NCBI RefSeq assembly: GCF_013373865.1
Contig: NC_050468.1
Location: 10,106,510-10,170,509, forward strand
Length of the DNA stretch: 64,000 nt
From: Monomorium pharaonis
Lineage: Eukaryota > Arthropoda > Insecta > Hymenoptera > Formicidae
Direction of reading: 5' to 3'
Shown: piece by piece, positions 13,124-24,651 of the stretch
How positions within the stretch are numbered: the stretch's first letter is position 1
How the letters are laid out: every line of letters begins with the position of its first letter
The notes under the pieces: model-generated
The model's input: the letters and a program-made list of their open reading frames with translations, nothing else
Database searches by the model: none
What the model was told of the DNA's origin: nothing
Translations under genes and position numbers: made by a program

Positions 13124-14030
13124 GAGGATGACTGCCAATACCAACATACTACTTTATTTTTGGACTTTGTTTGGAATATTTCTTAAATAGAAAATAAAAA
13201 TAAACTTTGAAAACATAAAAAACATAGAAATTAAAAAGCCTTTTCTGTTATAGTATGTTGTAACAATTTTTATAATATCAACAGATAAAAATGTAATATT
13301 GTTTCAAACTTTATAAAAATTATTTTATAAGCAAAACATTTGATAAAATGAGTCTCAAAACCGACACAATAGATAGTAATACTACATTTTCCTTGTTTTT
13401 CTTTTAACATGAATCATCTGTATAAAATATTTACGGAGTATATATATATAATATGAAGATCCCTAGAAGTCTTTTACTTCGATGTAAAAAATTATTTATT
13501 GATATTATTTACACAAATATCTTGTATAATCTGTTCTAAAAGATGTATTTTAATAGCATGATATTTAAAAATTAAATTAAGTTACTAATTTCAAATAGTT
13601 ACTAATTAAATAGACCTTATGCTATACGTTTTATTCTATCCTATAGTTTTTATTATCTTTTAGTTTGTCTTATACATAAATGCATCGGTTTAAGCCGCAC
13701 CCTAATTTTGCGTTTAAATAGCATTATGATAAAAATAAGAGGAAAATATAAATAAAACAGTTTTAACACACTATAAACACACATAAAATCTAATATTATT
13801 AATAATTTAATATCAATAATATATTCGTTATTTAAAACTATGCAATTTTATTCGTGCTTTTGAAAAATTTGTCTTTAGCGAATTTCATATGTAAAAATAT
13901 CATAAATACACGAGTAATAGGTTTTTACTTCTTTAATTATTTATATAAATCATGTTATTATCTTTATTATTATTGCAATATTTATTTCATTAGAAATAAT
14001 TACTTTAAAAGACGTATGGCGACTTTCCTT
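13124..14030. mobile_element. TIR element family A, copy 2
   Basis: Starts GAGGATGACTGCCAATACC and ends TATGGCGACTTTCCTT, imperfect inverted repeats of each other. The interior aligns by eye with copy 1 (CCTAGAAGTCTTTTACTT; ATTATTTATTGATATTATTT) and copy 3 (GCTTTTGAAAAATTT; TTTTTACTTCTT). Length is about 907 bp, AT-rich, with no transposase-like frame, so it is non-autonomous. It sits inside mirr intron 2. Confidence 0.75.
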
Positions 14031-16417
14031 TATTAAAAAATTCTCGATTTGAAGATATTGTTATTTTCTATCTGATATTTTTTTCTCAGCTTATGAAAAT
14101 TATTGATTAAAGGTGAATATATTTTTCTTGATCAAACTATACAAAATTTCTTCAAACCAAATTATATCTGTTTAAAATTATTAAGAAAGATTTTATATTC
14201 TTGTTTATAGAACAACAATCGTTGATTTGGTACAATTTTTTTAGATGCCCAAAATATATACGCGTGAGCTGACAAAATAAATAGCCGATTTTTACGCGAT
14301 AATGTTGGAGTTTTCCGTAAAGAACGATGTTGGCAACGGAAATTACGCGACGTAAATCTATGAAACCGCGACTAAGGTAATTACCATGAACAGCATAAAT
14401 GCGAATGCGGCAAAGCGGAGAAGCGGGAAATAAACATTTTCGTTAAAAAGCAATACTTAATGACTATACAGGGGATATCACAGGTATTGCGTACTTGATG
14501 CCTGCACAATCTGCTGCCTCGTTACGAGCAGGCTATGTTATATACCCGCGTCCCTTAAGCTCGATCATAAAGAACGATGATAACAGCCCTTAGTGACGAC
14601 GGCTCGGTAACGCGCGACAGTGTCCCACTGTTACGGCAGAACGGATTCATAAATTTACGCTTCGTCTCGCTATATTCTTCGTACACGCTTCGCGTGTGGC
14701 CCGATAACGCTCGTGCGACGCACGGGCGAACACGCCAAAGCGCTTCTTCTAGATTATGCATTAATAACACGTTGTCCAGCTACACATTTGTGATGACATC
14801 TCGACATCACGAATCGTAGAACGGGAAAGAGGAGTGGCGATGTAAAACAGAAAGAGCGCTTTTTCACAGTAAAAGCAAAAAGCGCAAATTGTATCGTGCC
14901 GAAAAAATTCGGCACGCCTATGTGAAAAATTCGATCACTAAACTTCATTAATTTCCTAAATAAACACGTCATTTCGGAGCATTCGATGAAATCATGAATA
15001 TAAAAAATCGTATCTGAATTTAATCTGCACTCGATGATACAGAAATATAAAAGTCCGTATTGGGATTTAATCCGTGTGATAAAAATTTTACGGTGGAATA
15101 TAACGTTGCTACTATTACCGGCTCGCGCGAACCATTTATCGATATTGAAAAGCCGCATTGAACGTTTCGACGATCTCAGATCGACGGTAGTGCAGAGGAA
15201 CGCGGAAGTACAGCAAAGAGAAACCTCGCATCCCAAGCTTCCAATGGAGTTGACTTCGTTCAGATATTAACCTTTAACACTTTACCACGAGTACGAAAAG
15301 CATTCGAAAGAATGTAAGCAGAATCCAAAAACATCGATAAAATTGTTGTAAACTTCTACTTGGAGTGTAAAAGAATCTTACAACATTTACGAAAATATTT
15401 ACCAAATGTTGTAAATATGTTATAAATGTGTGTCGATTTATATTCTTTATAGTGTACACATTTCACACAGAGAAAAAGAACTAATTTTGAAAATATCTTT
15501 ACTTAAATATTGAAATAAAATTATATAACATTAAACAAACGTAACGTGTCTAGGAAGAATTTTGTATACTTTTATCAAGAAACATGTATTTTCAATATTC
15601 AATAATAATTAAATAACATATGAGCACACAAGAATATCATTGTTTTATAACAAATTGTGTAAGTAACAAAATATAATATTTTTATTTATATATGAAACTA
15701 ATATTTTTCTATAAATTACTTAATTTATGAATTTTTAGATTTATGCTCCTGTATACTCTATTGACTAAAAATTATCTAGATTATAACAAAGCTAATTAAG
15801 CTCATTAAATAATAATCCAAATAAATATTAATATTATAATATTGTTATAAATATTAAATTAAAAGTTATATTTTTTAAAACTAGTATGGTTTTGGTATGG
15901 TATGATCTTTTAATCACTTGTTGAAGTTAATTTGTATTCAACCAAATATATAACTTTATAATAGGAAGTAAGTATTAATTATATTAAAAATTATATAATT
16001 AAAAAAAATGTGTTATATCATTTGCTATATGAAGGTTTATAATCGTTTTCAGTAAAAAAATAATTATTTTACATAGATGTTTCATTAATATGAAATATAA
16101 ATGCTATTCATTTAATTCGATACGATCAAAATATCGGATGTAACTCCGTCGTAAGGAAAAATACATATTGATTTTAACTTGATACTGATGTTTTTTTCTA
16201 TGCACAGAATTCACACAATATGCCATGTCATATTTTAATTATAATCATTCATGCTATAATGTTGCGCTTAGATGAAACAATTATTCTTGTTTTACGCAAC
16301 AAGTAATCATTATATCGACATTATACATACTTTTATATAGCTTCATTTTCACAACATTAGATTAACTAAACACTTTGCCGACAGCATGAGTTTAATTATA
16401 CAACTGGGTACAAGGCC

Positions 16418-16758
16418 GGCAACTTATCAAAATTCCGAGTGTGGAGGTCTGCTATCGGTTAGGTTAAGAGGAGAAGGGGGTAGCCAAAAAACTGTAACCA
16501 ATTTTTATAAAATGGGGCTTTTAATTTGTTGAAAAATAAAATTTCTTGATTTATCAAACCAACGAATGACATATAATGTTAGTGCAAGACAAGTTCAAAA
16601 CAGATCTAATGAGATTTGATTTGAACTTGTCTTGCACTAATACCATATAATGTTACAGTTCATGGCGGTAGCTCTCGTCACAATTCATAAATTATTTTGG
16701 AACAAATTGGTCAAATTCCGAGTGTGGAATTTCCACATTCAGAATTTGATCAATTGCC
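16418..16758. mobile_element. inverted-repeat element containing a strong hairpin
   Basis: The left end GGCAACTTATCAAAATTCC is matched in inverted orientation by the right end (reverse complement GGCAATTGATCAAATTCTG), both followed inward by a GTGTGGA-like motif. A second direct copy of CAAATTCCGAGTGTGGA at 16712 pairs with the right terminus to form an inverted repeat (16711-16752). The 62-nt hairpin at 16579-16640 lies in its centre. Structure and size (341 bp) suggest a foldback MITE. No target duplication was identified with confidence. Confidence 0.55.
16579..16640. repeat. near-perfect 62-nt hairpin (21-bp perfect arms)
   Basis: The arm starting TTAGTGCAAGACAAGTTC (16579-16599) is perfectly complementary to 16620-16640. 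The 20 bases between them continue the stem: after one A-A mismatch, ACAGATCT against AGATTTGA gives seven more pairs including one G-T, closing on an AATG loop. The hairpin is flanked by a 12-base direct repeat, CATATAATGTTA (16570-16581 and 16644-16655). It resembles a young inverted-repeat insertion or a precursor-like small-RNA hairpin; a known microRNA was not recognised. Confidence 0.8.
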
Positions 16759-17493
16759 ATACACTCCATATATAAGTTGCCATGACTAAACATGCGTAAG
16801 CAAGATTAATTTGTTGTCTTGTAATCTGCAAGGAAATCATAATCAGATAATAGAAAATTACTGATTGCATAAATATCTGTTCCCATCACCCATCAGCGAA
16901 TTCGTTCTATATAGGTACTTCTCCTTACAAATGTATTACCTATTTTGTACCGAACGTGAGATGACTTACATAAAGTACACGGTATCATGAAATATATTTG
17001 CCCTTTCGTCTTTAATAAAAGAAATAAATATAACTGGCTATCCGGAATATACAGATATAAAAAAATCCAGAGTTTCCGGGTTTATGTTATCATCGATGTA
17101 AAATCTACGATAGCCTTTGTTTCGTGAATTGCTTCAATATTATCTCTCCCTCCAGCTTGTCGATACGCTACTCTCCAGATTGCGAAGGAAATTCTGAAAA
17201 CCGAATACACAGCATGTCCCGTTGCGAAATACTGCTACAGCCGATTCAAAGGCTAACGTCAAACTCTTATCGTGGCGTAGTTGAACCGTGCGAAAAAGAT
17301 CTATATTTTAGTGAGAATAATGCACGAAGTTCGCAGAATGGAAGGAAAAAAAAAAGAAGGAATCCTCTCCGTTCGCACAACCGTGGAAAAACGCGAGCAC
17401 AAAACTGTCGAATTATATGATTTCACGAACTTTCCCATCTTGTCGGATAATTATATTATCGCATATTCGTATACTTGAATAGCGTCGACTCAC

Positions 17494-17982
17494 CGTAGGC
17501 GAGTAGAAAGGTGCTTGCTCGGCGCTCAAGCTGGGAAAGTACATGCCCTCAGACGCCGCCGCAGCGGCGGCGGCCGCGTACGGCGCGCTATACATGGAGA
17601 GCGCGGCCGTGGGTAGGCCACCTAGACGCTGATAGCCGCCCAGCAATTCGTACTGGCAGGAGCAGACGGTCTGGCCCGTCAGCGGATCCGTGAAGATCGG
17701 CCGACCGGTATCGCAGCACCTGGCCGCGGTGGGACCGCCGGCCGATGGCGGCGGATGACCCTGGGACGGGCTAACCGAGGTAGTAGGGCTGCCGGGCGGT
17801 CTCACGATTGCACTCGTCACCGCCATCCTCGCTTGCGACAGACCGGCTACGTCCAGGGGATGATTCGTCGTCGTACTGGCGGCTACGCTGCTGACCAAGG
17901 ACGAGCCGCCCGCGCTCAAGATCGCACCGGTTGCAGGCGAACCCGAGGACGGCGCCAACGACGAGGTCACAGTCACAGGACA
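17494..17982 (-). CDS. mirr: mirror (Iroquois homeobox) coding exon 2
   Basis: This 489-nt exon (163 codons, residues 14-176 of the model) follows a CAG acceptor at 17985-17983 and ends at ACG|GTGAGT. It opens CPVTVTSS, then has a Ser/Ala/Gly/Pro-rich low-complexity region (about residues 20-100). Next come the conserved Cys block CCDTGRPIFTDPLTG and VCSCQYELLGGYQRL (102-133), LSMYSAPY (141-148), an eight-residue alanine run (149-156), and SEGMYF plus LSAEQAPFYSPT (157-176). The Cys block is the conserved N-terminal signature of arthropod Iroquois proteins; the YQRL...SMYSAPY...AEQAPFY tail is mirror-like. The frame stays open past the donor into intron (VSRR...), which is read-through, not protein. 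Both intron junctions are phase 0. Confidence 0.93.
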
Positions 17983-18413
17983 CTGGAACCATACAACAGA
18001 TCACAGAGCTTCAATCAGTTATTCATTTAAATTGACCTGGTTAATTGATTGCGTGTGTGCGTGAGATTTTTTTTTTTTCAAGTTAAATTTCTCGCGAGAC
18101 GCTGAATGTATCTCGTTAACGATTAGATGTATCGTCGCAACAAAATCTCGGAGTACCGACGACGAGTTACGACGTGTTGCAGCTGGCGGATGGTAAGAGG
18201 CGATCCCCGTTATGAAAAGGTGAACGTAACTGCAGCCATCGGGGCCCCCCCTTTTTTTCTTTCCACGACTAAACCGAAAATCTACGGTCTCTGGGCATAA
18301 TGCCGGCGGGCCTCATTAATTCCATATCAAACACTACGGCTAAATAGATTAGCGGGTTGAGTGCCTTTCGCGCCCGGGAACCTAAACAAACCCCCGTGAA
18401 ACACCCCTACCCC

Positions 18414-18416
<3 letters not shown>

Positions 18417-18450
<34 letters not shown>

Positions 18451-18494
18451 GCTTCCCGCGATTGTCCCAGCCAGCCAGCCATCCATCCATCCAT
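18417..18494. repeat. (GA)n microsatellite and adjacent CCAG/CATC tetranucleotide run
   Basis: A GA run at 18417-18449 is followed, after a short gap, by CCAG units turning into CATC units (about 18467-18494). Confidence 0.9.
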
Positions 18495-18961
18495 TGCCTC
18501 GTTTCGGTGGCCCCAAACATATTGTCGAAACCCCCGTATGCATTGTGCCGGGGCGAAAAACCCATGCGCGATGCGCATTATGGCGTCGAGAGAGAGAGTC
18601 GCGTTAATGCGTGTCCTCGATGCGTCGCTGATGTTTCGAGGGCCAACTGTCGCACGATGGCCAAACGCGTGTGCGTGTGTACGGTAAACACCGTATCTCC
18701 GTTACGTTTCGAGCGAGGCGCGTTACGATTGACGACAATAAAGCTAATATAAAGCAGTTCTCCGTTATGTCCGGCTCAGAGAAGTATGCGCGCCTTAAAG
18801 AGTACAATTTCCATTATTATGCCGACGTATTGTATTTAAATATAAATATGAAAATATCGCCGATATCGCAGAGTCTTAATTTTACAAAAAGAAAAAAATA
18901 ATGAAAATTCATTTGATTCAAAAATATGCTCGACATTCGCGTCGCGTTTAAATGCAAAGAA

Positions 18962-18966
<5 letters not shown>

Positions 18967-19006
<40 letters not shown>

Positions 19007-19014
19007 ACACACAC
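18967..19014. repeat. (TC)n microsatellite
   Basis: A TC run followed by a short (CA)n tail, in mirr intron 1. Confidence 0.9.
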
Positions 19015-19516
19015 ATCGGATGCGTAATCATACATCTGACCATTCTCTCCCAGAAATCGTAAGATTCCAGCGGGTTCGAGGGAAAAGCCGACGATGGCAA
19101 GAATGCGCTTCGGGACTCCGGATCGGGCAAAGGGTTAAACGACGAAGCGTGTTGGCGAGTGTCCGCGACCATGGGCCATAATTCAGTCCTACTCCTCGAG
19201 AGAGGAAGCCAGGCGGCGGAGCTGAGTTACCCGATGCGATCGCATCGAAGCTGCTGCTTCCAGCAATCGCAACCGTGCAAACCGCAGGGGCAACTATATC
19301 ACCTCCACGAGGTGTCGCGCAGTGGTGCCTAACGTTATTTCCTTCTAAACCAAACTTTATGTACATTCATTTTTTACTAACTAACGAAACAGATTTAATG
19401 TACAGATTTAAAAGACTTTAAAATTAAATTTTTTCCACTTTTATTTTTTTTACTGGGTTCCCTTCAAATATTATTTGTAATAACCATTAATGGAAAACTA
19501 TAATTTCTGTAACATA

Positions 19517-19876
19517 CTAAGAGAATGTATTTGTGACTATAATCGCATGTAAAATAATTATGATTATAAGCTCCACTTATAGTTATCATTTCTATTGTTA
19601 TTAATAATAATAATATATTGCGAATCAACAAAAAATGATTACAATTACTATAATTTAAATATAATTGCCATATAATATAATAGTCATAATAGTCCATGTC
19701 TTATGCCAATTATATTTAATTCATGGTAATTGTAATCATTTTTTTGTCAGTGTAACATATTACGCACGTTTAATAACATTACAGCATTATTAATTATGAT
19801 ATAAAAATGCTCCTATAACTATAATTATTTCCATTTGTTTTATAGTCATGAATATCAAATACCTAGTTTTTCAGTG
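19517..19876. mobile_element. TA-flanked MITE, family C copy 2, with inner inverted repeat
   Basis: The left end (CTAAGAGAATGTATTTGTGA) aligns with the start of the 10026 element, including the shared TAAAATAATTAT block about 40 bases in. The right end, read inverted, is CACTGAAAAACTAGGTATTT. TA flanks both ends. Within it, 19629-19668 and 19708-19746 form a second inverted repeat with arms near 38 bases (AATGATTACAATTAC core), and the right inner arm is followed by GTCAGTG, itself the family terminus. This looks like one copy nested in another. Confidence 0.65.
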
Positions 19877-20930
19877 TACATATTTAAATATGTGTAGAAC
19901 ATGTTTATGGAATTCTCAAAATCTTTACGAAAGATGTCGTCACAAGTTTTCAATAATCTTTTATTACTAATTCTAAGAAAGATTATAAATGAGTAACATA
20001 TAGACCATATAGAAAAATAGAAAAAATTTAAATATCAGGTTAAGTTTAAGCACCACTGGTTTCGTAGACACTGCCGCTGTCTCCTTTAAAGTAGCGAGGT
20101 GGCTTCGAGGTTCGAGGTAGTATTACGTGGCACGCAGCGTGCCGGTAGCGACCGACGAAAGCAATAATTATTCGCCGTATACCGATATATCGATGCGTTA
20201 GCCCGTCGTTCCCTCGTTTGTGCCACGAGCGCGCTAATTGCCATCACTGTGATTTCTCTTGTAGATGCCCGGCAAAGAAACACGCGCCGCGCCGCGGAGA
20301 GTTACATTGCGAATTAGCAATCGCATTGCGATGCAGCAATATCGATTTTTCCAACCCCCTACGTTTACTGAAATTTTAGAATAAATTACCCTTGTTATAA
20401 TATATCTCTCGCATCGATTAGTCGTTCTTATAATTGAAACGCAGGTATCAAAATCGAAGAATTATGGATTAAAAAATATTATGGATTAAAGGAAAGAAAC
20501 TGAGATTTTGCCACTTTGCTCATGCTAGACTTGCACGAATTTTTTCTTTTCCTTTTTTTTTATATGTTTGATACGAAATTTCGCGTGCCGTTTGGGGTGA
20601 CTCTTATCATCCGTCGCACGCCAGCCATTCGTTAAAACTAAAATCGTATCATTCCACGTATCATTTCGGATTTATATTTATGGATATTTCAGAGGAGAGG
20701 CAGATATCAAACGCCAACTGTGGAATAATAATCAGACTCAATTTTTACTCCGAATGCGCTAATGCCTCGGCACGCGAACGGAGACGCCCTTTCTCCCTTT
20801 TTCGCGATATTCGCATAATTATACGTTTTACTTACACCCGGTTCGGTGTGAAGTTTCGCGCGAGCATCCGTTACTCGATGCATACTGTAAAAACCGGTTG
20901 GCGATAAAGCGGACGAGCGATCGTTGCGAT

Positions 20931-21566
20931 CTACCTGCGCCGTGTCGCGGCGAACGAGACGACGGGGACGAGCGAGAGAGAATTCGTCTCGTCGGCGAAT
21001 ATATAGTATGCGGCGGATATTTGAACACCGCGGAGGAGGATCGCGCCGCTTAGTGTCGACCTGACATCTTCGAGGAGTTTGCGAAAAGTTACACCGGGAT
21101 CTCCCGACACTCGTACACCGATTGTCGTTCGCGGTATACTCGGATACCTGAATCGCGGGACATACCCATCGCTCACGCGTCGCGAAAAACCGATATCGCA
21201 CGCATTGCGCCGCGAGTCGATGATCGATGGATGGACCGTCGTCCGGGTCTGGCGGGGAGGGGGGGGGAGGGAGAGGAAGGGGAGGGGAAAGAAAAGAAAA
21301 AGTGCACGTCCTCGGATTAAAGCGGTCGTGAACGGATACCTGACGAGCAGCGGACGGAGGATCGGCGCGCTCGGTACACACACCGATACCGCGGCAGCAC
21401 CTGGCGCACGCATCTTACTTACGACAACCGATTTGTATGCGCGGTACAACGAACATATCGACGTAGGAACGAGTAATAGCGCGATCAGCAATGTTTCTTG
21501 GCAGCGACAAAAAGCCCCGTCGCGAAAACACATCGCTGGAGGGCACTGGGAATAACAAGCGGACAA
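20931..21566 (-). other. unassigned 211-codon open frame in a CpG-rich island
   Basis: A minus-strand frame stays open for 211 codons, and a 158-codon plus-strand frame covers much of the same DNA, as expected where CpG-rich sequence has few stop codons. The minus frame has a short hydrophobic stretch near residues 25-35 and a polyproline part; I recognise no domain. A good donor-like GTAAGTAAG occurs on the minus strand near 21420. It could be an alternative mirr 5' exon region or simply CpG-rich regulatory DNA; I favour the latter. Confidence 0.2.
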
Positions 21567-22761
21567 GTTCTTAAAAGGGAATATTTTTGTTTAAGTGCCT
21601 ATTCGATAACGTACGAGATATTAGCGTAGCGAGAAACACGGAAATTATTCATATTGTTTCAAGATTGAAACTTTAAATAATTCACAGATGTAAAATCTAG
21701 AGACGTGTGCTTGTATTTTGCCTCAGTCGATGGATCAAATTGCCATGGTGTATACGTGATGTCGCGACATGCCAGTTAGTTTCAATTGACGAATTTGGAT
21801 GATCCACGGGGGAATTTATTCAAGCAAAATTTCGAGAGAGGAGCATCTCTTCTGCAGCAAAGAGCTCGATAAATGTAAAAAAAACTGGGTTGACGACGGC
21901 GATGTTCCGAACGATACGGGATGTCGGATAGAGAAGCCTGTAAAGAACGCGAATAGGAGGTACGTCGAATCGGAAACGAACGGCGGATCTCCGCAACGCG
22001 ACTGCACTTCCAGGATTTATAGGCCATTCGGAAGAGAATCGGTTATCCTGTGGACACAGATGCGCCGGTGTTTGCGCGCGGAGCATTTGTCACGCGTGTC
22101 CTGCGAGCGAAAAGGGACCGGCACGGCGGCCGATCCGATCCTCTTTATGCGTGCCGATGATGCCCTCTTTGCAACGAGGCCCAGCCAAGTCAATATTGAC
22201 TCCAGGCCAGATTGATGGACCTTCCTCGCGTGTGTGTTTAGGCCTCGCAGCACTCACTTATGTTCCCACCCCGCGCGACTCGCCTATCCATATTTCTCTT
22301 CGTTCCCTTCCCCCCTCTCTCTCTCTCTCCTTCTCCCTTCCTCTATCTTCCCGCGCCGTCTCTATTTGCTAAATGTTACATTCAGAAAAACGTGAAAATC
22401 TTCGCTAATTCCCCGCAGTTGAATACGAATACGATTTCTTTCTCAAATTCTAGTTCGACTGCCGATCGATGGACTAAATCTTTTAAATCAGTGGAAAACC
22501 TACAACTTACATGAATGACTTAGAATGACTTCGGTTACACTGGCAAAAGATTTTGACAGATTAATAACAAATAAATGTAGAACGAAATAATGCTAATTGA
22601 ATATTCGGTTAATGTAATAACCAAAAAATAATTTAAAATTTTCTAATATTTAATATGTATTTCCAAACATAATAATATAACCAATCATTTCGTAATACTT
22701 ATTAAATATTTGGAGAAGTAAAATTATTTTTAGTTATATTAAAACCGAATATTTAGTGGAA

Positions 22762-22962
22762 CGGGTTTGTTAAAGCATCTAAAAATTTAACTAGATGCAG
22801 ATCTGAAAATAATTTTGTTGAACCAACAAAATAATTATGTAAAATCCTCAAGCTGATAGCTAGAATGTCAAAAGTTTTTTCAACCTTGCTCATCATGCTT
22901 AATAAAAAATTATTTTCAGCTCTGTGTCTGGCTAAATTGTTAGATATTTCATCAAAACTGCT
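22762..22962. mobile_element. ~200-bp palindromic MITE, family B copy 1
   Basis: About 50 bases at each end are imperfect inverted repeats; the best part is CAGATCTGAAAATAATTTT on the left against AGAGCTGAAAATAATTTT on the inverted right. The middle carries GCTAGAATGTCAAAAG and TTGCTCATCATGCTT, shared with copies at 46982 and 49535. AT-rich, no coding capacity, in mirr intron 1. Confidence 0.75.
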
Positions 22963-23851
22963 TTTCCCGCGTATAATCTGGTACATAAAATTTAATGAAC
23001 AAACCATAATGTCTAATATATAATAAGTACGGCCAGAGACGTAAAAATAAAAAGCAATTAGGCACTAAAGTCTGAGAATAATTCCAAGTATATAAAATAA
23101 ATTTAACAGGGAATACGTCGATTTGAAAACAGGTTTTATATTCTTCATGGATGTGATTTTAACGAGTCGCGTAAACCAACGGTACGTTCGAAAATACCTG
23201 TGCGAGTCAAATTTTAACTAACAATAACTTAAAAATGTAATGACCCTCTATTTCCGGGGGTCAGTTATTCTTGCAAATTCAATTTCTGCCGTGTCAAGGA
23301 ATCAATACTCCCTTCGCCAGTCGTGGCGTTCTAAATATTCCGCGTAAATTGTTATCTTCCTATTATTAATTCGTCAATTTAATTCGCTCTTCTATATTTT
23401 CTTTTTAGTACGAAAAAAAAAAAGAGGAAATTCGTTGGAAACGAATCGAGGAAGAGGAGATTTATGCTCCTTCGGCGACCGTAAACTGCGCGATTGCGGG
23501 AAACGCGAGCCGGGCGGCCGGTGGAAATCGCACATTTCTCACAAAGTATCATCGATAATTTGATCGCGCGATATGCAGCTAAATTAATTAATTCCTCCCT
23601 GCTAATCGCTTATGGTCATACTCCCGTGCTTCCGAGGGGAGCAAAATGCGGCGTTATCGTTGCCGTGATCGCCGTGGAGGGAAACACCCGGGATGTTACA
23701 TACAATCGTATCGTTCACGGTTCCCGGCGGGGGCCCGCGGCGAGCGGAGCCCTCGCTCGCGGTATTTTCGACAAAAGCAGAGCGGCGAAACTGCGAAGTC
23801 GTCATCCGACACCGAAGTTTCGCCGTAAAGCGATTACCAACGACCGCGGCA

Positions 23852-23886
23852 GCGACGACGACGACGACGACGGCGACGACGACGGC
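23852..23886. repeat. (GAC)n trinucleotide repeat
   Basis: GAC/GGC units that read as an aspartate run in one frame. The surrounding 139-codon plus-strand frame (23494-23913) has no recognisable domain and is probably not coding. Confidence 0.8.
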
Positions 23887-24614
23887 ACGTTATCAGAAGA
23901 GGACCTGTGGTGATACAATAGCGTACGTACGTACGTTACTTGGTTCAACATTGTGACGAACGGTACCACCACCACGCACCAAGCAGAGCGATACTACTTT
24001 CGCCCGCGTCGGCGTAATCGCATTCTCGTTGGCGATGCTTACGGAAGAGCGTTACTATGTTACGGCTGTGCGGTTACTGTGTTACCGAAGACTTATCGTG
24101 TGGGAGAATTACTACGCGTGTAACTGCCGTCGTTGAGGCTGTTACTCGTCCTGACGATAAAGGACAAGGGGGACGCAGGCGAGGTGTTTCGATTAACATC
24201 CGACCTGTTTTGTAATTAATTCGGTTCAGTACTGCTGATTACTATTGATTACTATCGCCCTACTAATGGCCGATCACTGCCTAATTGTAAAGAATGATAA
24301 AGTCGATGCTGGAGATTTATGATCGATCGTTTGTCCTTTTGATTAGAAACACAGGGTCCAAGTCAACCGTGATTCGATACGAAATTTTCCGAATGTCGCT
24401 CGCGTGGTAGCTGTCGTAACCTGCGATGTGAACACGAACGTGTCGCGGCCGAAAGAGCGAGAAGGACAATTGAGGGAACAAGCGAGAGGCCGAGGGCGGA
24501 TCTGAGTCAGCTCTAGAGACCGGCTCGAGTAGCGCCAAGTCAGCGAGTGAAACAGCGCTAACCGCTGGGCGCGAACTTACTACTGACAATCGTTTCTACA
24601 TGTATATCTTTATA

Positions 24615-24618
<4 letters not shown>

Positions 24619-24650
<32 letters not shown>
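24619..24650. repeat. (AT)n microsatellite
   Basis: Pure AT run in mirr intron 1. Confidence 0.95.

Positions 24651-24651
<1 letters not shown>

Larger units (their letters stand above)
12068..17493 (-). other. mirr: mirr intron 2 (5.4 kb)
   Basis: Bounded by the exon 2 donor (GTGAGT at 17493-17488) and the exon 3 acceptor (CAG at 12070-12068). It inserts in phase 0. The exon 3 end (12.2-12.7 kb) and 14.3-15.2 kb are CpG-richer single-copy sequence. 12.8-14.3 and 15.3-17.1 kb are AT-rich and hold a family A copy and the 16.4 kb inverted-repeat element. A GTGCCGAA/TTCGGCAC hairpin lies near 14900. No nested gene is recognisable. Confidence 0.8.

Noticed and set aside
14895..14918. GTGCCGAA/TTCGGCAC hairpin with A-rich loop, terminator-like
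   Set aside because: Bacterial-type terminators are not relevant in this eukaryotic intron; the arms are only eight bases and can occur by chance.
17413..17493. Extension of the mirr exon 2 frame past SPT into VSRRYSS...
   Set aside because: A consensus donor (ACG|GTGAGT) ends the exon at 17494 and the next exon continues in phase with mirror-specific residues, so this tail is intron read-through.
23494..23913. 139-codon plus frame ending in an acidic run and LSEEDLW
   Set aside because: The acidic run is a GAC repeat and no domain is seen; no splice context.
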